The position numbers and the translations under genes were made by a program. 64,000 bases of DNA from an uncultured Prevotellaceae bacterium (GTDB taxonomy: Bacteria; Bacteroidota; Bacteroidia; Bacteroidales; Bacteroidaceae), in contig CACXMM010000010.1 in the NCBI GenBank assembly GCA_902768785.1, positions 19,462-83,461 on the forward strand, written 5' to 3'. The notes under the pieces are model-generated. The model worked only from the letters and a program-made list of their open reading frames with translations, was not told where the DNA came from and ran no database searches. This document shows, one piece after another, positions 7,910 through 15,154 of the stretch; the first letter of the stretch is position 1, and each line of letters starts with the position of its first letter.

Positions 7910-8476
7910 TCAAATGTCTTCTTCCTCCTCCGGCTGCACCGAATCCAGCTGCGTATCTCTCTTGACGCTCACATCCCCCATACGGGAAATGGTGACGATC
8001 AATGGGATATACTCATCACTTAGTTTATCGGGTGATCCCACGCTGGAACCGAAATACAGGTTATCCCCCTCGGCCCTGTCGAGGACAAGTCCTAACAGCA
8101 CTCCATGGTCACGGGTATTCGCATCCACATAGTCGGCGAAGCTCTTCTTAGAGAACACGCGGTTGAAGAACTCCGATCCGTCAGCACGTAACACACGCAC
8201 CCTCACCAGGTTATCGAAGTACTCATTCCCCTGCTCATCCTTTACCTTCGGCAGACTATCAGCTACAAAGCGGTGAACCTCTACCTTATAGGTTTTGTCC
8301 AACCATTTCACATCGTCAGATTGTTTGAACTCACTCATCCTGACAGGTGCTGCGGGCTTATGTTCCACTGGTTTCGGTGCGATAATCACATTCGACTGCT
8401 TCTTCTCCGAACATGACATCATCAGGCAGGCCACCACCAAGGCAGCTGCCATTCCTAAGCAATGTTTGATCTTCAT
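7910..8476 (-). CDS. DUF4738 lipoprotein
   Basis: Predicted lipoprotein of 188 residues. The signal sequence ends in LMMSC, with the lipid-attached cysteine at residue 22. The mature part resembles DUF4738, a Bacteroidota family of unknown function (YKVEVHRFVADSLPKVKDE, ADGSEFFNRVFSKKSF, SVGSPDKLSDEYIPLIVTISRMGDVSV). The C-terminal tail is acidic (QPEEEEDI). ATG 8476 gives a standard lipoprotein signal; ATG 8485 adds three residues. It is divergent from the next lipoprotein gene and convergent with the gene before it. Confidence 0.8.
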   Translation of the reverse strand: MKIKHCLGMAAALVVACLMMSCSEKKQSNVIIAPKPVEHKPAAPVRMSEFKQSDDVKWLDKTYKVEVHRFVADSLPKVKDEQGNEYFDNLVRVRVLRADGSEFFNRVFSKKSFADYVDANTRDHGVLLGLVLDRAEGDNLYFGSSVGSPDKLSDEYIPLIVTISRMGDVSVKRDTQLDSVQPEEEEDI

Positions 8477-8543
8477 TTTTATCATTGTTTCTTATATTAA
8501 CTAACATTTTGAAAGAAAATTGTGATGAATGCCGAAAATTTAC

Positions 8544-8551
8544 TACCTTTG
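8544..8551 (+). promoter_or_regulatory. TAnnTTTG promoter for the DUF4230 pair
   Basis: TACCTTTG with a TTG about 21 bp upstream (8520-8522). The first gene of the pair starts 22 bp after it. Confidence 0.6.
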
Positions 8552-8572
8552 CGGGGAAAAAGAGAACGCATC

Positions 8573-9241
8573 ATGAAACAAAGAATATGCTTTGCCCTGC
8601 TCTCCTTGCTCCTCATGGTATCCTGCAGCGACAATAAGCCGATGGTAACGGAGCCTGAGCCCATCGACACCATCCCCATGATGGTGATGCAGATACAGAA
8701 ATGTGCCAAGCTCTATACCGCCGAGTATCATGTCCACAAGATTGTGACCCACGATGATCAGATGAAGCTGAAGGGCTCCTTCCTGCAGAAAGAGTTCAAT
8801 ATCACCCTACCCGTAGGACAGCGGAAGATTGCCATTCCCATGGATGCCACCTTGAAAGCATCCATCGACTTCAGTCAGTTCTCCAAAAAGAATGTCAAAC
8901 GCCATGGTGACAAGATCGAGATCATCCTTCCCGATCCCGTAGTAGAGCTCACCAGCAGTAAGATCAACCATGCGGAGATCAAGAAACAGGTATCAATTCT
9001 CCGCGCCAATTTCTCCGATGCCGAGATGGCCAGCTACGAGAACCAAGGGCGGGCTGCCATCGTGAACGACATCCCTCGCATGGGTATCCTCCCGATGGCT
9101 CAGGCCAGTGCCGCGAAGACACTCGTCCCCATGATCGTAGCCATGGGCTATGCCGAGGAGAATGTCACGATTACGTTCCGTAAGGAGTTCACCTTAAGAG
9201 ACCTCCCCAAATTGTTTGACTCAAAATCTTTCGCACGATGA
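8573..9241 (+). CDS. DUF4230 lipoprotein
   Basis: Predicted lipoprotein, 222 residues, with signal LLLMVSC (cysteine at residue 18) and a DUF4230 domain (EYHVHKIVTHDD, then KIAIPMDATLKASIDFSQF, DKIEIILPDPVVELTSSKI, AAKTLVPMIVAMGYAEENVTITF). The function of DUF4230 is unknown. The ATG at 8573 is preferred over 8522 because the latter would place the promoter inside the gene. It overlaps the following DUF4230 gene by four bases (ATGA), so the pair is translationally coupled. Confidence 0.82.
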   Translation: MKQRICFALLSLLLMVSCSDNKPMVTEPEPIDTIPMMVMQIQKCAKLYTAEYHVHKIVTHDDQMKLKGSFLQKEFNITLPVGQRKIAIPMDATLKASIDFSQFSKKNVKRHGDKIEIILPDPVVELTSSKINHAEIKKQVSILRANFSDAEMASYENQGRAAIVNDIPRMGILPMAQASAAKTLVPMIVAMGYAEENVTITFRKEFTLRDLPKLFDSKSFAR

Positions 9242-9996
9242 CCAAGCCAGATACCATCCCATCGACAACCAAGAAAAAGAAGACCACAGTGACGAAGAAG
9301 TCTGCCAACAAGTCCAAGAAGACGAAGCAGGCTGCCGACGCCACACAGGAGGAGATCACCAAAGGTATCGAGGATGTGCTCACCGCCCTGTTCCAGATGA
9401 TCGGTAAAGCCAGTAAGTGGACCATTATCGCTATCCTCGCTCTGGTAGCCATTGCCTTGGGTGTTACCTATTATCTGTTCCATACCATGACCGATGCCAA
9501 TGCGAATATCGAGATTGACCAGCGCATCGGTGTTACCCCCACACAGATCAAGTCGATGAAAGACATCGGACAATGGGAGTTCCTCGCCATTGCCGATGAA
9601 GAGATGATCGACACCACCCGTAACGGTTTCTTCACCGACGATCAGCTCATCCGCATCTACTATGGTACGCTACGGTTAGGTATCGACATGAGCGATGTGC
9701 AAGACAACTGGATTGAGAAGGAAAAAGATACCCTGATCGTGACCTTGCCCCCCGTAAAGCTCCTTGATGATAAATTCATCGACGAAGCCCGCACCCAGTC
9801 GTTCTATGAGTCGGGCAAATGGACGGATGCCGACCGTGAGGCCATGTACCAACGTGCATACCGCAAGATGAAGGATCGCTGCATGACAAAGGAGAACATC
9901 TCCAGTGCCGAAGATAATGCCACACGCCAATTCTATCAACTCATGCGATCCATGGGACACGAAAAGATTAAGGTAAAAGTAAAGAATAAAGAGTAA
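9238..9996 (+). CDS. DUF4230 protein with lysine-rich N-terminus and one membrane segment
   Basis: Protein of 252 residues. Residues 1-40 are rich in lysine and threonine (STTKKKKTTVTKKSANKSKKTKQ). A transmembrane helix lies near residues 62-82 (TIIAILALVAIALGVTYYLF), followed by a DUF4230-like domain. It starts in the ATGA overlap with the upstream DUF4230 lipoprotein. Paired DUF4230 genes, one lipid-anchored and one membrane-spanning, suggest two partners of one envelope complex; this is inference. Confidence 0.8.
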   Translation: MTKPDTIPSTTKKKKTTVTKKSANKSKKTKQAADATQEEITKGIEDVLTALFQMIGKASKWTIIAILALVAIALGVTYYLFHTMTDANANIEIDQRIGVTPTQIKSMKDIGQWEFLAIADEEMIDTTRNGFFTDDQLIRIYYGTLRLGIDMSDVQDNWIEKEKDTLIVTLPPVKLLDDKFIDEARTQSFYESGKWTDADREAMYQRAYRKMKDRCMTKENISSAEDNATRQFYQLMRSMGHEKIKVKVKNKE

Positions 9997-10113
9997 GGAA
10001 TTTGGCTTTCCCAGCTGGCTCCATTATACAATTGCTACCACAGTGGTGATGAGGACATAGCATCAAGAGCAACATCATTCGTCAAATTCGACAAATTCGT
10101 AGAGAAGAGCAAC

Positions 10114-11511
10114 ATGAACCAGATTAATGAATTATTGACAGACATCAGCGGTCTCCTATGGGGTTGGCCAATGATCATATTGTTATTAGGAACGCACCTG
10201 TTTTTAACCATCCGACTGAAATTCCCGCAACGATATCTGTGGACAGCTATTAAGCTGAGTATCAGGAAAGACAAGGGATCGAAAGGTGACGTATCACAGT
10301 TCGGTGCCTTAGCTACCGCCCTCGCGGCCACCATCGGAACAGGAAACATCGTGGGTGTGGCCACGGCAGTGGCATTAGGTGGTCCTGGCGCTGTACTCTG
10401 GTGCTGGCTCACCGGTCTGTTCGGTATCTCCACGAAGTATGCCGAAGGACTATTAGCCGTGAAATACCGTGAGAAGACGGCCGATGGAAGGATGTTAGGT
10501 GGCCCGATGTATGCCTTGGAACGTGGTCTGGGGTGGAAAGGCATGGCTATCCTCTTTGCCCTGTTCACCGCCATTGCCTCCTTTGGTATCGGTAATACCG
10601 TCCAGGCCAACGCTATTGCCACCCTCACCTCCGAGACCTACCATGTCTCTCCTTATATCACCGGTATCGTGATCATGCTGCTCACTGGTGCCGTGGTGTT
10701 AGGTGGCATCAAGAGCATCGCCAGGGTATGTACCATGCTCGTTCCTTTCATGGCCTTCTTCTATGTCATCGGCTGCATCATCATCCTCTTCATGAACGGT
10801 GAATATGTATGGCCTGCCCTGAAGCTCATCTGCGAGTCGGCATTCTCACCACAGGCAGCAGGTGGGGGCTTTGCTGGCAGTACGGTGATGATGGCCGCCC
10901 GCTTCGGTATTGCTCGCGGTCTGTTCTCCAACGAATCAGGTATGGGTAGTGCGCCCATTGTGGCTGCTGCTGCCCAGACACGCAACCCCGTACGTCAGGC
11001 ATTGGTATCTTCCAGCGGTACCTTCTGGGACACTGTGGTGATCTGTGCCCTCACCGGACTGGTTATCGTAAGCAGTGTTATTGCTTATCCCGATATCTCA
11101 TACGAGAACGGAGCCACCCTTACCAAGGTAGCATTCAGTAAGATTCCTTATATCGGTGCTCCCCTGCTCACCTTCGGTCTGCTCACCTTCGCTTTCTCCA
11201 CCATCCTCGGCTGGGAGTTGTATGGAGAGCGCGCCGTGGAGTATCTGGGTAATCTCGGGAAGCAATCTCCAGCATCCAAATTCCAGGCCAAGAACATTTA
11301 TCGCATCCTCTACATCGCGGCCATCTTCTTCGGTGCGGTGATGAACCTCGCGGTGGTATGGAACCTTGCCGACTGCATGAATGCCCTCATGGCCATTCCC
11401 AACCTCCTCTCCCTGCTCTTCCTCAGTGGTGTATTGGTGAAGGAGACCAAGCATTATCTTTGGGAAGGACAGCTGGACAAGGACATGAAAGACTTAGATC
11501 AAAGCAACTGA
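10114..11511 (+). CDS. Alanine/glycine:cation symporter (AGCS family)
   Basis: Inner-membrane sodium- or proton-coupled amino acid symporter, 465 residues with many transmembrane segments. AGCS signatures are clear: ALAATIGTGNIVGVATAVALGGPGAV, WLTGLFGISTKYAEGLLAVKYR, GGPMYAL, and the late motif FSNESGMGSAPIVAAAAQT. Closest known types carry alanine, glycine or serine. It stands alone after the DUF4230 pair (117-bp gap). No clear terminator follows it; the downstream 630 bp hold a hairpin and the 22-bp repeat island. Confidence 0.94.
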   Translation: MNQINELLTDISGLLWGWPMIILLLGTHLFLTIRLKFPQRYLWTAIKLSIRKDKGSKGDVSQFGALATALAATIGTGNIVGVATAVALGGPGAVLWCWLTGLFGISTKYAEGLLAVKYREKTADGRMLGGPMYALERGLGWKGMAILFALFTAIASFGIGNTVQANAIATLTSETYHVSPYITGIVIMLLTGAVVLGGIKSIARVCTMLVPFMAFFYVIGCIIILFMNGEYVWPALKLICESAFSPQAAGGGFAGSTVMMAARFGIARGLFSNESGMGSAPIVAAAAQTRNPVRQALVSSSGTFWDTVVICALTGLVIVSSVIAYPDISYENGATLTKVAFSKIPYIGAPLLTFGLLTFAFSTILGWELYGERAVEYLGNLGKQSPASKFQAKNIYRILYIAAIFFGAVMNLAVVWNLADCMNALMAIPNLLSLLFLSGVLVKETKHYLWEGQLDKDMKDLDQSN

Positions 11512-11677
11512 CAATCTAACATCTACAAAAGGTGTGAATTATTCTGACAAGTGACCTTCTGAGAATGCCGTCAACGCAAAAAATCGGCCAGTTGGTCGCA
11601 AAAACGCGAAAATAGAGCAGTTTGCTAAGGTGTTGACAATGAGCACCTTAGCTAAAATCCATGGTTTCCAACTCATA
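11512..11677. other. Gene-free spacer before the first 22-bp island
   Basis: No credible open frame. It contains one perfect 9-bp hairpin (11624-11652) and an AAAAACGCG word at 11600 that is out of register with the downstream array. Confidence 0.5.
11624..11652. other. 9-bp perfect hairpin
   Basis: GCTAAGGTG (11624-11632) pairs with CACCTTAGC (11644-11652) around an 11-base loop. There is no T tract, so it is a poor candidate for an intrinsic terminator of the symporter gene. Confidence 0.6.
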
Positions 11678-11831
11678 AAAACAGCGTTTTTTGAGTCCAA
11701 AAACATAGGTTTTAGGGTGCAAAAACATAGTTTTTAGGTGATGAAAACATAGTTTTTAGATGATGAAAACATAGTTTTTAGGTGATGAAAACATAGTTTT
11801 TAGGTGATGAAAACACCGTTTTTGTGAGTAG
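11678..11831. repeat. 22-bp island 1, part A: seven AAAAC-N3-GTTTT units
   Basis: AAAAC words begin at 11678, 11700, 11722, 11744, 11766, 11788 and 11810, exactly 22 bp apart. The core is AAAACATAGTTTTTAGGTGATG, itself a short palindrome. The first two and the last unit are diverged (AGC, ATAGG and CCG centres). A period of 22 is not a multiple of three, so this is not coding. Confidence 0.9.
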
Positions 11832-11833
11832 AG

Positions 11834-11965
11834 ATGTCATCTAAGAGTCGTTCCGAACGGCGTTATCACCCGTTCCGAACTCATCTATAGGGGGTAAAGT
11901 GACGGCGGAACGGCCCATAGATGACGGCGGAACGACCCTTAGATGACTTTAGAACGGGTAAAAGA
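11834..11965. repeat. 22-bp island 1, part C: six TTCCG/CGGAA units
   Basis: Six consecutive 22-bp blocks start at 11834, 11856, 11878, 11900, 11922 and 11944. The first two end in GTTCCG; the third carries CTATAGGGGGTAAAG; the fourth to sixth start TGAC and contain the inverse, CGGAACG or GAACG. The second half is thus partly the reverse complement of the first. Bases 11882-11910 match 63781-63809 perfectly in inverted orientation. Confidence 0.88.
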
Positions 11966-12142
11966 ACCGTTTTTATCCTCAATTTTCCTTATTTGCACAT
12001 TTTTGTGGAGCTAATTTTTCATAATTATCTTGACAATTATCTATTGTTTGGAGTCTCAGACAATAGATAAAAATCCTTACGCCTTAGATAGTTTTTGGAG
12101 ATTCCCTTCCTGTTCTCCCAGATTTTTAGTACCTTCGCAGCC

Positions 12143-12718
12143 ATGATGGATTTCATTGATCTACTGCTTCTCGCCATTGCCTTAGCAATGGACTGCTTCA
12201 CCGTCTCGATGGTGAGCGGTGCCATCCTACGGAAAACGGAATGGAAGGTAATCCTGTGGATTGCATTCCTCTTCGGTTTCTTCCAGGCGCTGATGCCCCT
12301 GTTGGGATGGTTGGGCACGACCTATGTACAGCAGTATATCGAAGCGTACGACCACTGGATCGCTTTCGGTCTGCTGGCATTTATCGGTATAAGGATGATA
12401 CGGGATTCGTTCATGCCAGAAGAGGAACGGTTCTTCAATCCCCGTAAGTTACGCACACAAATCCTACTGGCCATAGCCACCAGTATTGATGCCTTGGCCG
12501 TAGGAATCTCATTTGTCTGCACAGGATATCAAACCCTGAGGAGCCTTACCCAGCCCCTGTGGATTATCGGTATTGTCTCCTTCCTTTTTTCCATCGTAGG
12601 GAACCTGCTCGGTATCCGCTTCGGTAAGGTAACTCATCGGCTCAAGCCCGAACTGTTAGGCGGAATCATCCTGATTGCCATCGGGTGCAAGATTCTATAT
12701 ACGCACCTCTTTGGATAG
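12143..12718 (+). CDS. mntP: Putative manganese efflux pump MntP
   Basis: Small six-helix membrane protein (about 191 residues) of the MntP/DUF204 family, which exports Mn2+. Two internal repeats carry the conserved acidic motifs: ALAMDCFTVSM near the N-terminus and ATSIDALAVGISF in the second half. ATG at 12143 (or 12146) gives the family N-terminus; a longer frame from 12095 runs into the promoter-like TACCTTCG (12130-12137). Manganese riboswitches often precede mntP, but I could not identify one here. The TAG stop sits in a degenerate heptamer unit directly before a heptamer array. Confidence 0.93.
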   Translation: MMDFIDLLLLAIALAMDCFTVSMVSGAILRKTEWKVILWIAFLFGFFQALMPLLGWLGTTYVQQYIEAYDHWIAFGLLAFIGIRMIRDSFMPEEERFFNPRKLRTQILLAIATSIDALAVGISFVCTGYQTLRSLTQPLWIIGIVSFLFSIVGNLLGIRFGKVTHRLKPELLGGIILIAIGCKILYTHLFG

Positions 12719-12719
12719 A

Positions 12720-12796
12720 GATGAAGGATGAAGGATGAAGGATGAAGGATGAAAGATGAAGGATGAAGGATGAAGGATGAAGGATGAAAGATGAAG
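12720..12796 (+). repeat. Heptamer array GATGAAG/GATGAAA at the mntP stop
   Basis: Eleven contiguous 7-bp units: four GATGAAG, one GATGAAA, four GATGAAG, one GATGAAA, one GATGAAG. It begins two bases after the mntP TAG, and the stop itself lies in GATAGA, a degenerate unit. It fills the gap to the convergent GH31 gene. Confidence 0.9.
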
Positions 12797-12810
12797 GATA
12801 TAGTTACTCC

Positions 12811-15150
12811 TTATTTCTCAACTACCTGCACCTTCGTATCACCAGGCTTGAAAAGTAAGCCCTTGCAGGTCTTGGCATCAGCCTTATAAGCTTTCCACTC
12901 GATCTTGTTCCACTCGATCTGATCCGTACGTTGGGCTATAGGCACATGAGGAATCAATGAACCGTCACGTACTAAGATGACACACGGAATCTTTCCCGTC
13001 TCAATCTCCTGATAGCCGCCCTCATAGACACTACCCGTCTGGTAATCGATCCACTTACCTTTTGGCAGATAGACCGTACGGCTGTTGCCGCTCTCCAACA
13101 AGGGAGCCACCAGAATCTGACTGCCGAACATATACTCATCCTCTACCAGCCAAGCACCGGGATCGTGGGGGAATTCCACCAAGAGGGCACGTACCATGGG
13201 TAGTCCCTTCTCGGAGCACTCCTTGGCTTGTGCATAGACATAAGGCATCAGCTGGTATTTCATCTCCGCACAGTCACGGAAAGCATCGGTGAAGCTCTCG
13301 CTAATCAGCCACGGCTCCGTGGGAGGAGCACCATGGGCACGGGTATGACTGCTCAGGAAGCCGAAGGGTAGCCAACGACGATAGATATCTTCGGGAGAGG
13401 CCGTCACGAAACCACCCATATCATGACTCCAGAAAGAGAAACCGCTCAAGCCGAACGACAAGCCACCACGCAAATCACCTAACATGCCCGTATTGGTGGT
13501 GGCGGCATCACCACCCCAGTGCAAGGCATAGCGCTGTGAACCAGCCCAGGCTGAGCGAGCCCAGATAATGCCATTGCCGGGATACTGCTGTTCCACAGCC
13601 TCCCAAAGGGCTTTGTTGTACCGCAGCGGGTAAAGGTTATGCTCATAGAGACCACCCTTGCCACTGTGATAGAAACCATTGTAAGGAGCCGCCTCACCGA
13701 AGTCGCATTTGATGGTAGAGACACCTTGTTTCAGTAAGCCGAGGATCTTCGACTGATACCAGCTGACGGTCTGGGGATTGGAGAAGTCGAGAATCGCATC
13801 TTCCACCGGCATACCGCCATCAGCGTTCCTCACATGCAGACCGTTCTGGATAATTTCGGGAAAGAAACGGTTCTTCGGCGTGAAATAAGGCAACTGCCAC
13901 AGGCAGGTATGGAAACCGTCTTTAGCCAACTGCTTGAGCATCTTCTCCGGGTTCTCAAAGCGATCCTTTGCAAACTGGTAGTCACATTGCCAGTCCACAC
14001 CGAACCATCCCGTATCAAAGTGGATCACGTCACAGGGAATACGATGGTCGCGTAGCTGACGGGCAATCTCCAGTCCTTCCTTCTGAGAGAAATAGGTGAT
14101 ACGACTCATCCAGGTGCCGAAGCTCCAGAGAGGGAGCATCGGACTCTTCCCCGTGATGTTGGTATACTCATCGAGGATATCCTTCGGTTCCCCAAAGAAA
14201 ACAAAGAAATCCATCTTCTCATCAGCCATGAACAGACGATCAGCACCGATATAGCTCTGTCCGAAGTCACAGGTGACAGGTGCCGAGGTATGCATGAAGA
14301 TACCATAACCACGATTGGAGAAGAAGAACGGTACTGGCTTGTACTGACCGTCACTTTCCGGTCCCTGAGGATCGGTAACGGAGAGATGCACCTTCTGTCC
14401 CACCTTATTCAAAGAGGTGAACGATTCACCACAGCCATAGATGCGCTCGTTGGGTGCCAGCGTAAACACGGGATTGATGCTTCGGGAGTTATCACTGCCG
14501 CGCTTGATGAACGAGAACGGCAGGAGTTTGATCTGTGAGGAATCATTGTCAATGATATGACGGGTCTGCGTGAGAATCTTCCCATGGGCATCTTTGATGA
14601 CAAGGCGCCAGGGATACGGCTGGACCTCGATGCTGCCATAAGGGGAAGAGTAAGTAACGGCTTGGCCGTTGCGAACAGAACGCCATGTGGCGTTAGCCCC
14701 TGTCTTCGCCATCGACTTGAAAGCATCACAGAACATCACATCCTCGGCATCCATGGCATCATAGGCCGGCTCCACAGGAGTCGTCAGCATACGGATACGG
14801 ACGGTTCGCGGACTGACGAAGTCGATCTTGATCTTCAAGTTAGGATCATTCTCGTAGGCAGCATCAGGGAAATCGAGCATCTGCATACGTACCGGCCAGT
14901 AGCCATTCAGGTTGAATGCCTGACGGGGTGACAGCCGATAGCGTTTCCAATTCACCAGTCCCTCGCCCCTCGCCGTATCGAAACTGATCAGGGAGTCTGC
15001 CAGGAAATAGGTGTTCGACAAGTCAGAGAAATCGGTTGACATATCCTTGGGCATGCACTGTAAATACTGAATGCCCGCATTGGTTTGTATCTGTGCGCTG
15101 GCAGTCACCATACCGCCCAGCAGCATCATTGCAATAATAATCTTCTTCAT
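12811..15150 (-). CDS. GH31 glycosidase, YicI-like, probable alpha-xylosidase
   Basis: Secreted or periplasmic GH31 enzyme of 779 residues that should remove alpha-linked xylose from xyloglucan oligosaccharides. A signal peptide (MKKIIIAMMLLGGMVTASAQ) starts at the ATG 15150; an upstream TTG frame is rejected. The nucleophile is in STIKCDFGEA (aspartate about 483) and the acid/base is in HWGGD (about 548), the arrangement known from YicI alpha-xylosidase. There is no PA14 insert. It is last in a GH31-GH2-GH31 run, five bases after the GH2 stop. Alpha-glucosidase activity cannot be excluded from sequence alone, but the context favours xylose release. Confidence 0.85.
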   Translation of the reverse strand: MKKIIIAMMLLGGMVTASAQIQTNAGIQYLQCMPKDMSTDFSDLSNTYFLADSLISFDTARGEGLVNWKRYRLSPRQAFNLNGYWPVRMQMLDFPDAAYENDPNLKIKIDFVSPRTVRIRMLTTPVEPAYDAMDAEDVMFCDAFKSMAKTGANATWRSVRNGQAVTYSSPYGSIEVQPYPWRLVIKDAHGKILTQTRHIIDNDSSQIKLLPFSFIKRGSDNSRSINPVFTLAPNERIYGCGESFTSLNKVGQKVHLSVTDPQGPESDGQYKPVPFFFSNRGYGIFMHTSAPVTCDFGQSYIGADRLFMADEKMDFFVFFGEPKDILDEYTNITGKSPMLPLWSFGTWMSRITYFSQKEGLEIARQLRDHRIPCDVIHFDTGWFGVDWQCDYQFAKDRFENPEKMLKQLAKDGFHTCLWQLPYFTPKNRFFPEIIQNGLHVRNADGGMPVEDAILDFSNPQTVSWYQSKILGLLKQGVSTIKCDFGEAAPYNGFYHSGKGGLYEHNLYPLRYNKALWEAVEQQYPGNGIIWARSAWAGSQRYALHWGGDAATTNTGMLGDLRGGLSFGLSGFSFWSHDMGGFVTASPEDIYRRWLPFGFLSSHTRAHGAPPTEPWLISESFTDAFRDCAEMKYQLMPYVYAQAKECSEKGLPMVRALLVEFPHDPGAWLVEDEYMFGSQILVAPLLESGNSRTVYLPKGKWIDYQTGSVYEGGYQEIETGKIPCVILVRDGSLIPHVPIAQRTDQIEWNKIEWKAYKADAKTCKGLLFKPGDTKVQVVEK

Positions 15151-15154
15151 ATAC

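Noticed and set aside
11624-11652. Terminator of the symporter gene
   Set aside because: The stem is perfect but over 110 bp from the stop and followed by TAAAATCC rather than a T tract on the plus strand.
11678-11965. CRISPR-like array in the 22-bp islands
   Set aside because: There are no unique spacers between identical repeats, the unit is 22 bp with no separate spacer, words change along the array, and there are no cas genes.
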